The translations under genes were made by a program, and so were the position numbers. DNA of 64,000 nucleotides from Anaerotignum neopropionicum (GTDB taxonomy: Bacteria; Bacillota; Clostridia; Lachnospirales; Anaerotignaceae). The notes beneath the pieces were generated by a model. It saw only the letters and a program-made list of their open reading frames with translations. It was not told the DNA's origin and did no database searches. Below are positions 44,892 to 53,835 of this stretch, in pieces; within the stretch, counting starts at the first letter, position 1; each line of letters starts with the position of its first letter. The DNA lies in NCBI RefSeq assembly GCF_001571775.1, contig NZ_LRVM01000002.1:370367-434366 (forward strand). The letters are read 5' to 3'.

Positions 44892-46079
44892 GTGTACATT
44901 GTTGTTTTACAAACTGCCACTCCTGCAGAAGCTAGTTGGTTAAGCAAATTCTTAGATTTTATAGATAAGCTTCCACTTACAGAATTGCTAGTTGGAGTTG
45001 TAGTTCCAATTCTAGCAGCATGGATATCCTATGCACTGGCTGAAAGAGCAACCAGACGAAAAGAATATAACAGGTTATTCATACAGATTGAGCTTGTGAA
45101 AAAAGAATTATTAAAAAATAATGACTCTATACTGAACTTTATATCTAAATATGAAGAAAAGGCTATATTGAAAAAAGAGTTAGAGTTCCCGCTGGTTTTT
45201 TGTAAAGAATTATTAGTTGAAGTGCTAAACAAGCTAGAAAAAGTTAAAACTGAGTATTTCTACTTTGATAATGATAAGCTATTTGAAAAGCCAAACTGTT
45301 TGTATATTTTGGCACAGAAGATAGAAAGTATCGATTCTACAATTGAAACTGAAGAACTTAAATTTTATGAAGATGAATATCTGGAAGCAAAACAAATAAA
45401 TACAGTTTCAAAATTAAAAGATGAGAGAGAACAATATATAATCGAGTATGAAAAGAATCAAGAAAGAGATATTTATAAAGAATTCATACATATACAATCA
45501 TTCATAGAGCGAAACTCATTTGAGAACTTATTTGAAAAAAGCGATATGACAGAAGAAAATTTTGAAATATTAAAATATATTTATAACGGCATAAAAGATT
45601 TTAATACGAAAGAAAACAAAGACAAATCAGATGTAGCGCTTTTGTATGAAAAGTTAGTTCTGTTTAAGATAAGTTCAGATGTTATCCAAGACGGTCAATT
45701 TGATCAAGATACTTTTAATTTGTATTATAAGGGTTTTGAAAAATATGAGGGTTTCGAAAAACAATTATATGATATGTGTGAAAAATATTATAAGCTAGTT
45801 GCCACAGATAGCTTTATTAAAAAATATGAATTTGATATGACTAGCACAAAATGGGATGACAATAGCGCAGAATTAGTTTTATTAAGCGATAGCGACTTAT
45901 ATATTTCTATAAGTGAATTATATGAAGAAGTAAATAAATTAGAAGACAGCTTTGTAGAAGTAAAGAGTGATAATCTTCAGGATTTCTATAATTATAGTAA
46001 GAGTATTACTCGAACCATATTAGAAATTATTTCAAAGTTAGAGAAACATCAATCTAAAATAGCAAAATGGTGTAAGTGA
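44892..46079 (+). CDS. Membrane-anchored coiled-coil protein, unknown family
   Basis: 395 residues from GTG 44892, directly after the DUF1016 stop and preceded by GAGGAGGAG; an ATG at 44835 in the same frame lies inside the upstream gene. One membrane helix (LLVGVVVPILAAWISYALAE, residues about 33-52) is followed by a basic stop (RATRRKEYNR) and a long charged helical region predicted to face the cytoplasm. No catalytic motif seen. Tight coupling with the nuclease gene suggests a shared role, perhaps membrane-associated sensing; this is inference. Confidence 0.6.
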   Translation: MYIVVLQTATPAEASWLSKFLDFIDKLPLTELLVGVVVPILAAWISYALAERATRRKEYNRLFIQIELVKKELLKNNDSILNFISKYEEKAILKKELEFPLVFCKELLVEVLNKLEKVKTEYFYFDNDKLFEKPNCLYILAQKIESIDSTIETEELKFYEDEYLEAKQINTVSKLKDEREQYIIEYEKNQERDIYKEFIHIQSFIERNSFENLFEKSDMTEENFEILKYIYNGIKDFNTKENKDKSDVALLYEKLVLFKISSDVIQDGQFDQDTFNLYYKGFEKYEGFEKQLYDMCEKYYKLVATDSFIKKYEFDMTSTKWDDNSAELVLLSDSDLYISISELYEEVNKLEDSFVEVKSDNLQDFYNYSKSITRTILEIISKLEKHQSKIAKWCK

Positions 46080-46492
46080 TATTTGACTTCAAATACTCTC
46101 ACGCCAAGGGGCTTCCAGCTTCAAACGACATCATTATCACCGCCACAAGGCACGTTGAAACGGTTGTACTTCTTTCCCACAAAAATGCAGACACACATAT
46201 CAACGTAAATGTGGAGTTTGGAGAGGGTGACGGAAAAATACCTGTGGGCAAAATAGCGGAAAAAGCCGAGGAATATAGACCAAGCGAAAGAGTAACCTTA
46301 AAATGATACAGGAGTATATAGAAAGTAAGTACGGATTCAAAGTGCATACGTTTATATCGCAGAAGTAAAAAGAAATTTGAGATTACTCATGTACGATGCT
46401 CCCAATGCAGTAGAAGAATAAAAACAAGAAAACATCTAACATCTGAAAAGGTAGCGGCGATAAAAGATACTCTGAAGTATCTTGAAAATTAG
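46080..46492 (+). pseudogene. Decayed tail of an rRNA-methyltransferase-type gene (element integration target)
   Basis: RHVETVVLLSHKN (about 46148-46187) is followed by INVNVEFGEGDGKIPVGKIAEKAEEY and YIESKYGFKVHT. The rest continues in other frames: YIAEVKRN, MYDAPNAVEE and RKHLTSEKVAAIKDTLKYLEN, ending at 46492. The HVETV segment is the usual C-terminal part of RlmD/RumA-type methyltransferases, and this long tail is the version I know from clostridial mobile-element junctions. At least two frameshifts make it dead. It probably records an old attachment site. Confidence 0.6.
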
Positions 46493-46502
46493 ATAAAGAA
46501 AT

Positions 46503-46545
46503 AAAAGCCGTAATCTTTTGAGTAAAGATTACGGCTTTTATGGTT
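46503..46545 (+). terminator. Rho-independent terminator
   Basis: AAAAGCCGTAATCTT (46503-46517) and AAGATTACGGCTTTT (46525-46539), perfect 15-bp stem with loop TTGAGTA. Confidence 0.88.
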
Positions 46546-46608
46546 TCTATCGAAAGACTTAACAATATATGGTATAATCATAATCATCTTAGGTAGGGAG
46601 GTAAAGGG

Positions 46609-48309
46609 ATGATTCTGAGAGGAATTAAGTTATCGAATTATAGAAATTTAGATGATATAAAAGTGATTTTTTCTGATGACATCAATTATATAGTTGGAGA
46701 AAATAATGTTGGTAAGTCAAATTTGTTATATTCCATAAATAGGGTATTTTCTGGAAAGAATTTTGAATCAAGTGATTTTCATGATATATCAAAACCAATA
46801 GAGATTGTTTTGCGTTTATTACTCACTGATTTGGAAAAGGGTATGTTTGATGATTTAATTGATCCAAAGGATACTGACTATATCAATGTGAGAGTTATTC
46901 AGGATAATCCTGATGAATATTTGAAGTATAGTCACTATGAAAGTAGCGAAGTGATTTCTTTAGCGGATATAAGAAAATTACTGTTAATTAACTATGACTC
47001 ACTTAGAAATCCCAAAAATGAGTTGGATTTTTCTAAAACTAAGGGTGCGGGAAGTTTTCTGAATTTTATTGTTAAGAGATTTATTGAATGCCAGGTAGAA
47101 GGCACGTCTTTTTTAAATAAAAATGCAGTTAAGAAGCTTGAAAGATATACAACTTCAATTTTAAGTAACATAGCAGTATTTGATAGATTTAGAATTCAAC
47201 CGTTAGTTGAGAATAACAATCAAGAAATGCTTACAAGAATTATGGTTTTAAAAGATTCAAATAGTATTGGGATATCTGAAATTGGATATGGTGTTCAGTA
47301 CAATATGTTGATCGTTTTATCTATACTTGAAAAAATCATTACATATGCTAAAAAAATGCAAAATGATGAGGATAAACAACTTCAGACTTTATTGGTATTT
47401 GATGAGCCGGAAATTCATCTGCATCCATATTTACAAAGGACAATAATGAAAGATATTCTAAAAATAGCTTCTGGTGAAGATGTAGAATTCAATTCAATTC
47501 TACATGAATTATTTGGAATAAAGAATTTCAGAGGACAAATTATTGTTGCGACACATTCTCCTAATATTATAGGAGATGATTATTTAAAACTTATTAGATT
47601 GTATTCCGAACATGGCAGTACAGATGTTGTAAATACTCGAAATTTAAGTTTAAATCAATCAGAAAAAAAGCAACTAATGATGCAATTTGAATATATCAAG
47701 GAAGCAATTTTTGCGAGAGGAGTAATTATTGTTGAAGGAGAATCTGAATATGGTTCTTTTAAATTATTTGGGAATACAATGGGAATTGATTTTGACAGAG
47801 AGGCAATTGCATTGATAAAGGCAGGTGGTGCAGAATCAATTATTCCATTGATGAAACTCTTTGATAAATTAAAAATTGAAAGTGTTGGGGTTATGGACAA
47901 AGATAAAAAAATTGAGAAGAATATCCCTGCACAAGAAAATTTGTTTTTTACAACACAATTATGCTTTGACAGTGAAATTGTTTACAGAATGATAAAATGT
48001 GGAAGAGAGGATGTACTGGAAAAAATACTTACAGACTACGATTCCAAAGGAACCGAAAGATATATGCAAGCAAGTGCTTTGAATAAAGCGATAGACAAAT
48101 TTAAAATTAAAAATATAAAAGCCGATAAAGGCTATAAATTCTCTGAACTTTCAATTAATGAAAAAATGTACCCTGTTTTATATATCACTTGGTTTTCGGT
48201 TAATAAAGGTATTATATTAGGGAAAATTATTGGTCAAAACATAGATAAGAAGATGATTCCTGCATGTTATGCTAGAGCCATACGAAAAATCATAGAAAGG
48301 ACTGTATAA
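46609..48309 (+). CDS. OLD-family ATP-dependent nuclease (Gabija GajA-like)
   Basis: 566 residues, ATG 46609 after GGGAGGTAAAGG. ABC-type ATPase motifs are GENNVGKS (30-37), VFDEPEIHLHP (about 264) and VATHSP. The C-terminal Toprim nuclease domain has VIIVEGESEYGSF (about 371) and GVMDKDKK (about 426). With a UvrD-like helicase starting directly after its stop, this is the gene order of Gabija-type systems, where GajA cuts DNA and GajB senses DNA ends or nucleotide loss. The nuclease gene is intact, but its partner is truncated. Confidence 0.82.
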   Translation: MILRGIKLSNYRNLDDIKVIFSDDINYIVGENNVGKSNLLYSINRVFSGKNFESSDFHDISKPIEIVLRLLLTDLEKGMFDDLIDPKDTDYINVRVIQDNPDEYLKYSHYESSEVISLADIRKLLLINYDSLRNPKNELDFSKTKGAGSFLNFIVKRFIECQVEGTSFLNKNAVKKLERYTTSILSNIAVFDRFRIQPLVENNNQEMLTRIMVLKDSNSIGISEIGYGVQYNMLIVLSILEKIITYAKKMQNDEDKQLQTLLVFDEPEIHLHPYLQRTIMKDILKIASGEDVEFNSILHELFGIKNFRGQIIVATHSPNIIGDDYLKLIRLYSEHGSTDVVNTRNLSLNQSEKKQLMMQFEYIKEAIFARGVIIVEGESEYGSFKLFGNTMGIDFDREAIALIKAGGAESIIPLMKLFDKLKIESVGVMDKDKKIEKNIPAQENLFFTTQLCFDSEIVYRMIKCGREDVLEKILTDYDSKGTERYMQASALNKAIDKFKIKNIKADKGYKFSELSINEKMYPVLYITWFSVNKGIILGKIIGQNIDKKMIPACYARAIRKIIERTV

Positions 48310-48618
48310 ATGGAACTTGATATAAAAGCCCTTATTTTAGACGAACATGAAGGTGATAATTCACAAATTAGTGCGATTTTCAGTGAATTTCCAAGAATTA
48401 TGCTTGAGGCACCTGCAGGATGTGGAAAGACAAAAACTATGGTTAGTAAGGTTGCGTATGTTTTAGCTACTAATGTTATTCCAATGAATAAAAAAATACT
48501 TGCGTTAACTTTTAGTGTAAATGCCGCTTACAAAATGAAGAAAGACATAACAGAAAAGCTTCCTAATATGGGAATAAGTGCGGTGGCTATTTGGTTTATT
48601 TCCCCAGTGAACATTTAA
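48310..48618 (+). pseudogene. UvrD-like helicase (GajB-like), truncated after about 95 residues
   Basis: Starts at ATG 48310, adjacent to the nuclease stop. Walker A is MLEAPAGCGKTKTMV, followed by ILALTFSVNAAYKMKKDI (motif Ia region). Family-like sequence ends near 48590, and the frame closes in unrelated DNA at 48618. A normal partner would be about 500 residues. The Gabija-like system is therefore probably inactive, unless the nuclease works alone. Confidence 0.75.
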
Positions 48619-48997
48619 TGTCATAAATATCACTTGTTTTTGATGGAATGATAGATATTATCATCCAATTATCAATTATTGTGTTATTCGGAGTGTTTTC
48701 GAATGATTTTTGGAGTGTAATACTGAGTAATATTTTAATGAAAAGATATAACTGTTCTAGGTCCTTTACGGGTCGTTTTACATAAAAGGTGTTAATGGTG
48801 TCACAGGTTAATGTCTGCAGGGCGGCCTTTACCTTTTTCAAATATGAATTATCCATAGAAATGTCAATGTAAGGTTCGTAAGGGTCGTCTGAAATTTTCT
48901 TAGCATATGCGATTAATTTCCTATGCAGCTTAGTTTTAACTTTAGAATTCGATTGATAATAGATTACCACATGTAATCTAGGGTTTTGGTTATCCAT
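48619..48997 (-). CDS. Hypothetical protein, possibly a cut recombinase-like or replication protein
   Basis: Minus-strand frame from ATG 48997, with AAAGGAGGTAGCGTC upstream, to a stop near 48596; the last residues overlap the end of the helicase remnant. 133 residues; basic, with RLHVVIYYQSNSKVKTKLHRKL and repeated Asp-rich turns. I recognise no family. The strong ribosome site argues that this was a real gene start; the 3' part may be lost in the junction. Confidence 0.35.
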
Positions 48998-49022
48998 GAC
49001 GCTACCTCCTTTGGTAGTGTCA
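48995..49022 (-). promoter_or_regulatory. Hairpin around the ribosome site and start codon of the minus-strand gene
   Basis: TGACGCTACC (48997-49006) pairs with GGTAGTGTCA (49013-49022) with one G-T pair. On the transcript the arms bracket AAGGAGG and touch the ATG, leaving part of the Shine-Dalgarno in the loop. Confidence 0.45.
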
Positions 49023-49071
49023 TATGTTAACTCTTTGAAGTGATTTTATCAAGCTATATATTCAACAATGA

Positions 49072-49461
49072 ATGAGATATTATACTCTTAAAAGTACAAA
49101 ATATACTGTTTCTGAGGGAGATATATTAACAACAACATATACTTTTAATTTTTCAGCACCTTTGGATGGTAAAATTGTTACTAAGACAACATATAGTATT
49201 GACAGAATCAATCATGGCTGGGTTGTAGATATGACTGGTACAAAAGCAACTATATCAGTAACACCACCTCAATTTTATGGTGTTGATTCTAAAGATTTCG
49301 ATTTTACATTAGATTCTGGATTTGATATTAAAGCAGAAGGCTATGTTACATTGAAAGCTTCTTCAAGTGTAAATTTGTATCTTAATTACTATCCTGTAAC
49401 ATGGGTGTATGGTGTTGGAACAGATACTAATGAAATTTGGATAAATACTTATATGGATTGA
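49072..49461 (+). CDS. Hypothetical beta-rich protein or fragment
   Basis: 129 residues from ATG 49072; no good ribosome site before it. Rich in Thr, Ser, Tyr and Asp with alternating strand pattern (DILTTTYTFNFSAPLDGK, FDIKAEGYVTLKASSSVNLYL), like a secreted or surface beta domain, but without signal peptide or anchor. Probably the C-terminal piece of a larger protein. Family not recognised. Confidence 0.35.
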   Translation: MRYYTLKSTKYTVSEGDILTTTYTFNFSAPLDGKIVTKTTYSIDRINHGWVVDMTGTKATISVTPPQFYGVDSKDFDFTLDSGFDIKAEGYVTLKASSSVNLYLNYYPVTWVYGVGTDTNEIWINTYMD

Positions 49462-49503
49462 TAAAATGTATAACATGATTAATTTATGAAGGGCGTGTAT
49501 TAC

Positions 49504-49605
49504 ATGATTTTATCATTATTGCCTACGTTATTGATATTATTCCAGTTAATTATACTTATAGGTATAATTACAATTGTAATTCTTCTGATAAAAAAACACA
49601 GGTAA
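49504..49605 (+). CDS. 33-residue hydrophobic peptide, possible type I toxin
   Basis: ATG 49504 to TAA 49605, preceded by GAAGGGCG. After four residues the peptide is almost wholly Leu/Ile/Val (one membrane helix) and ends in KKHR. A short hydrophobic helix with a basic tail is the plan of type I toxins such as the Fst and Ldr groups. A terminator-like hairpin follows at 49688-49735. No antisense RNA promoter was demonstrated. Too short for certainty. Confidence 0.4.
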   Translation: MILSLLPTLLILFQLIILIGIITIVILLIKKHR

Positions 49606-49687
49606 ATTTGTTAAAAAAGTATATAAAAATGAAAATTGGTTTGGTATTTATGTAAAATAAGTATAATAACTTATATTTATCTCAGAA

Positions 49688-49735
49688 CGTCAAAGAGGCC
49701 CCATTTTGGATTTTAAAAAATGGGGTTCTTTTATA
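49688..49735 (+). terminator. Terminator downstream of the hydrophobic peptide
   Basis: CCCCATTTT pairs with AAAATGGGG, extended by GAG..TTC with a bulge, and followed by TTCTTTTATATTTT. From 49736 to 49912 only a 36-codon ORF (49818-49928) without recognisable homology is seen. Confidence 0.7.
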
Positions 49736-49912
49736 TTTTGAAAAAGATGATTGCCTTTGTTGTTTCGTAAGCGTCAAATAAGATAGTGTATTTAAAAAGA
49801 ACCTACCTTTAACTAAGATGTTGGCTCTTAGCGACAAAGTTTCTGAATCATGGGATTCCATGGCATATAGTCTTCCAGGTATTCTGGAAATTCAAGAAAA
49901 GTACTACCAGGT

Positions 49913-50027
49913 ATATCACTCAGAATGAATTGTATGTACTTTAGGCTGTGTCGGCTGCGGTGTCAATTTGAGGTCGGGTATCAGATAATCCCCGTTCCTG
50001 CTGTAAGTGATTTCGTTCATATTCGTT
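49913..50027 (-). pseudogene. tnpV: TnpV remnant of a Tn4451-type transposon
   Basis: ATG at 50027 with AAAGGAGC upstream; MNEITYSRNGDYLIPDLKL is the typical beginning of the small TnpV proteins carried by Tn4451-like mobilisable transposons. Homology ends after about 20-25 residues and the frame closes at 49916. The same frame is open upstream to 50230 (70 further residues), which I do not recognise. Confidence 0.55.
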
Positions 50028-50265
50028 GCTCCTTTCACGCTCTGTTTTGATGATAAGAATACTAACGATAAGTCATCAAGCAGGATTTCCTTTTTTCCTT
50101 CTGCTCCTTGAATTTCAATCTGGTTTATCATATATTGAACTTGCTTATCCATAACACTGGTTATATCTATTCGCTCGTTGGTGTATTGGACAGGAAATGT
50201 ACAACCAGACAATTGCGTGTTGCGTTTCATATCATATGAAACACAGTAACCTGCATGATTATTTG

Positions 50266-50700
50266 CGTACAGAGGGGAACGTTATACACTACGGATTTAT
50301 TGAAAAATTCATTGAGGACTTAGGGACTTAGTTTAATATACAGGAAATCGCCTTCGACCGCTGGGGCGCTGTGCAGATGGTTCAAAACTTGGAAGGTTTA
50401 GGTTTTACAGTGGTTCCCTTCGGTCAAGGCTTCAAAGATATGTCACCGCCAACGAAAGAGCTTATGAAACTGTCACTGGAAAAAAGAATCGCCCATGGCG
50501 GACACCCTGTATTAAGTTGGATGATGGATAATATTCATATAAGGACAGATCCTGCCGGAAATATCAAGGCAGATAAAGAAAAATCTACGGAGAAGATTGA
50601 CGGTGTCATTGCTACGATTATGGCTTTGGATAGAGCCATACGCGGTGGTAACAATGCTGGTGCATCGGTTTATGATGACAGGGGTTTGCTAGTATTTTAG
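50266..50700 (+). pseudogene. Phage terminase large subunit, C-terminal remnant
   Basis: In one frame: EGNVIHYGFIEKFIEDLG, a TAG stop at 50329, then FNIQEIAFDRWGAVQMVQNLEGLGF and VVPFGQGFKDMSPPTKELMKL, ending with the usual DGVIATIMALDRAIRGG tail at 50700. These are the nuclease-domain signatures of HK97-type terminases. The N-terminal ATPase is missing and an in-frame stop interrupts the rest. No other phage gene is nearby. Confidence 0.8.
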
Positions 50701-50786
50701 TTTCCTTATAAAAATGAATATATATAGTGTTTTGACAGACAATATAGAGCATATAAATTTTTATTGGAAAGCGGAGTGAAGAAATA

Positions 50787-51221
50787 ATGAATTCAAATGA
50801 TACAATAGAATTGTTAAAAGAATGTAATTCTGGTTCCAAAATGGCTGTATCCTCTATAGATGAGGTACTTGACAAAGTATCTGATGAAAAGCTTAAAAAT
50901 ATGCTAATTGATTTTAAAGACAAACACACGAAACTGGGGAATGAAATGCATGAGTTGCTATCTAGATACAATGAACAAGGGAAAGAGCCAAATCCTGTAG
51001 CGAAAAGTATGTCTTGGATTAAAACGAATGTAATCATGTCAATGAAGGAAAGTGATAAAACAGTAGCCGACCTAATTACGGATGGTTGCAATATGGGAGT
51101 AAAATCATTAAATAAATATTTAAATCAATACTCTGCGGCAGATGCGGAATCAAGACAAATTTGTAATGAATTAATTTCTATTGAAGAAAAATTTGCAAAA
51201 GACATACGATGTTATTTATAA
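50787..51221 (+). CDS. DUF2383 ferritin-like four-helix protein
   Basis: 144 residues, ATG 50787 after GGAGTGAAGAAATA. Four amphipathic helices with the pattern of DUF2383/ferritin-like stress proteins (ECNSGSKMAVSSIDEVLDKV, FKDKHTKLGNEMHELL, then SMSWIKTNVIMSM). Several Asp, Glu and His residues could bind metal, but a full di-iron set is not evident. Stand-alone; a short palindromic hairpin follows at about 51243-51263. Confidence 0.65.
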   Translation: MNSNDTIELLKECNSGSKMAVSSIDEVLDKVSDEKLKNMLIDFKDKHTKLGNEMHELLSRYNEQGKEPNPVAKSMSWIKTNVIMSMKESDKTVADLITDGCNMGVKSLNKYLNQYSAADAESRQICNELISIEEKFAKDIRCYL

Positions 51222-51328
51222 AAAATTTGCTAAAGGTTGTTTCATCACCATATGGGTGATGATGTTATTAAAAAAGTTTTTAATGAGTCATTATATTTGT
51301 AGACAGGGGCGTTTTGTTTATATTGATC

Positions 51329-51389
51329 TATTATTCCGTTAATTGCATAAATATTATTCCGATAAGCCTTGATATTATTCCGATATCGG
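51329..51389 (+). promoter_or_regulatory. Three direct repeats and a palindrome before the Fic gene
   Basis: TATTATTCCG occurs at 51329-51338, 51352-51361 and 51373-51382, spaced 23 and 21 bp (about two helical turns). The last copy runs into the palindrome CCGATATCGG (51380-51389). The array ends about 32 bp before the Fic start. It is a good candidate operator for the Fic protein's own N-terminal helix-turn-helix. Confidence 0.65.
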
Positions 51390-51421
51390 AGCATAATAAT
51401 TAGGAAGATTGGAGTGAGATT

Positions 51422-52312
51422 ATGTTTATAACAGTAAAACAAGCCGCTGAGAAATGGGGCCTTTCTGATAGACGGGTTAGAATTCTCTGTGCTGAAGGGA
51501 AAATTCCTGGCGCATTTCAAGTTGGTCGTGCGTGGAATATTCCAGAAAACGCTGTAAAGCCTGTGGATGGAAGATATAAAACGGCCGCAAATCTCCTAGA
51601 GTTGATTGACAAGAAAAAGCACGAACTGGATTTTAGACGTCCCCTTACAGAAGGAGAGGTGGAACGGCTAACAGAAGAATTTATCATTGAATACACTTAC
51701 AATTCAAATGCAATTGAGGGAAATACTCTTACATTACGTGAAACAGATATGGTTTTGCGAGGTCTTACTATTGATAAAAAACCTTTAAAAGATCATTTGG
51801 AGGCCGTTGGACACAAAGAGGCGTTTAGTTTTGTTAGAGAGCTAGTAAAAGAAAATGCCCCTATGACTGAAAGCCTCATAAAGCAAATTCATTACTTGAT
51901 TTTGGCGGATAAAAAAGATGACCGTGGTGTTTATCGCCGAGTTCCAGTACGTATTATGGGGGCGAAACATGAGCCCGTACAGCCATATCTGATTGAACCT
52001 CGCATGGAGCAGCTTTTAGAAGGCTATAATGAAAGTACAGAGCACATCGTTCCGCGTTTGGCCAGATTTCATATTGAATTTGAAAGTATACACCCATTTA
52101 TTGATGGGAACGGCAGAACAGGACGGCTTCTTGTGAATCTTGAATTGATGAAAGCGGGATATCCTCCCATTGACATTAAGTTTGCCGACAGAATTGCGTA
52201 TTATGGGGCTTTTGATGCATATCATGTGAAACATGATTTATCGGCAATGGAAAAGTTGTTTGCAGGGTACGCCAATGAACGTTTAGATATGTATTTATCA
52301 ATGTTAGAATAA
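51422..52312 (+). CDS. Fic-family AMPylase with N-terminal helix-turn-helix
   Basis: 296 residues, ATG 51422 after TTGGAGTGAGATT. Residues 1-45 are an excisionase/MerR-like helix-turn-helix (VKQAAEKWGLSDRRVRILC). An internal inhibitory helix motif SNAIEG (S95 to G100) precedes the core, as in class II Fic proteins. The catalytic motif HPFIDGNGRTGR (H224) is complete. It should transfer AMP or a similar group to a target protein and be self-inhibited. No separate antitoxin gene is needed in this class. A repeat array upstream may mediate autoregulation. Confidence 0.85.
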   Translation: MFITVKQAAEKWGLSDRRVRILCAEGKIPGAFQVGRAWNIPENAVKPVDGRYKTAANLLELIDKKKHELDFRRPLTEGEVERLTEEFIIEYTYNSNAIEGNTLTLRETDMVLRGLTIDKKPLKDHLEAVGHKEAFSFVRELVKENAPMTESLIKQIHYLILADKKDDRGVYRRVPVRIMGAKHEPVQPYLIEPRMEQLLEGYNESTEHIVPRLARFHIEFESIHPFIDGNGRTGRLLVNLELMKAGYPPIDIKFADRIAYYGAFDAYHVKHDLSAMEKLFAGYANERLDMYLSMLE

Positions 52313-52359
52313 AAAGAGAAATAGGATATTCAGGTGTTGGTGATTTTGGGGAAACAAAA

Positions 52360-53513
52360 ATGATTGAAAGTTTTACAATCGACAAAACTGGTAAGCTTTA
52401 TAAATTTAAAGTAGATGTGATACTAAACAACATGCTTAAGTCATATAAAAAATATACAAATGAGATTTTTGAAATAAACAATAAACTAATAGAATTTGGT
52501 AAAAATATTCAAGGAGATACCCCTTCATTTGAGAAACAAGCTGAGAGATTTATTATGCAAGCAAAAAACCAAATGAGATTATTTGGTCAACGATGTGCAA
52601 AGATCTCAATGGATGAATGGTCAAGAAGAATGACAACTTTTCTTGATGAAGAAAATGATATGTTTTTACATCCTCTAAGCATGAATAACTTCAATAAGTC
52701 AATATTGCCGATTTTGCTGGAGGTAAATGGCCTTTTAGACATTAATGATTTATGCTTCGTTAATAAAGTGGATTGTATTGAATCTGCAAATATTCAATAC
52801 AATATTAGTATTCCGTGCATTAAAAATATTTTTGATGCAGAAAATGAATTTATTGATGTGAATACTCGAAGAAACTTATCTGAAAGTCAAATTGTTATTC
52901 TAGAAAGAATTTATGAGGAACTTTCAAATTCATTAATTTTTATGGGGAAACCCAATTTGAAGAAATCCTTTGTAGAATTAATCATCTGGCTAATGAAAAA
53001 GGTTACTCTTTGTTTAGAAGAAGAAACTTTCTTAAGAAATAAAGCTTTTGAATATGTTAATAATGAAAAAGAAACTACATACTCTCAGATGGAGGATTTG
53101 TTTTTTTACCTTTTATATATGAGCGGCTGTGCGATTCATTCAATTCAGAGAGGATACAAAAAAAGCCTGAAAAATCAAAAGGTGAAATTGATTTGTTGTT
53201 TGATAATATAATCCCCCTTGAATTAAAAGTGTGGAAAGATAAGGAGAAAAAAACAGTTGCAGAGGAGTCGGCTAAATATAGAAAGAATATATTACAGGCT
53301 GGATGCTATGCAAATATAAACAGGTTAGGTTTTTTGCTTATACTTGATATTTCCAATAAAAATGGGGAAACAACAAATCTTGAAAAGTGCTGGCATGTTG
53401 AAATGATAAATTCTGGAGATGATGAATTGTATAATACAAAAGTAGTATCTTGTATATTTAATTGTAATTATATTAGTCCGAGCCAAATGAAATTATTAAA
53501 CAAAAGTAATTAA
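52360..53513 (+). pseudogene. PD-(D/E)XK nuclease-like gene split by a -1 shift at an A7 run
   Basis: The first frame encodes 283 residues of mostly helical protein and ends at 53211. The second (open through to 53513) continues without a gap as EKSKGEIDLLFDNIIPLELKVWKD, an ID..LELK nuclease core, followed by ILQAGCYANINRLGFLLILDIS. The frames meet at the run of seven A (53158-53164). A single-base indel would explain this, but a ribosome or polymerase slip on A7 could still make the about 384-residue product. The family is not recognised. ATG 52360 has a poor ribosome site. Confidence 0.6.
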
Positions 53514-53835
53514 TTCATGCGAATAAAAAGGTTATGTTGTTAGTTGCAGCTGTTGAAATTACTAATCCGCCAAGGAATCACCAACTAACCACGACATCAT
53601 TATTGTCTACTCAAGGCAACGTGGAGATGATAATAATGTAGTTATCCCTGCAGATCCTCTATACCTGGGAAACAAAGATTTAGCCATTAGTGCATTGTTT
53701 TTATACTGTGTATTCAATGGCTTTATGTACATGCCGGACAGGTCCACTAAGATTCATGCGGTTTTAACTTTGTCATGATTTTCTTTACATATAAAGAATA
53801 ACGTTCCAATATTAAAATAGAAAGAGGTGAGAAAA
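53514..53835. other. Gap with a possible decayed attachment-like sequence
   Basis: No complete gene. Between 53566 and 53632 the sequence resembles parts of two other places in the window: CCGCCAAGGAA and CTCAAGGCA as at 60686-60745, and GACATCATTAT as at 46128-46138. The rest is AT-rich, with a weak coding-like stretch to 53778. The AbiE promoter must lie in its last part. Confidence 0.4.

Noticed and set aside
50266..50700. An integrated prophage
   Set aside because: Only a broken terminase tail is visible; there are no other structural, lysis or integration genes of phage type around it.
51329..51389. CRISPR-like array
   Set aside because: Only three 10-bp repeats with 11-13-bp gaps and no cas genes; an operator array explains it better.
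53159..53165. Classical A-AAA-AAG programmed frameshift signal
   Set aside because: The heptamer exists, but the upstream frame does not read it as AAA-AAG, so only simple slippage on A7 is supported, and a plain mutation is as likely.
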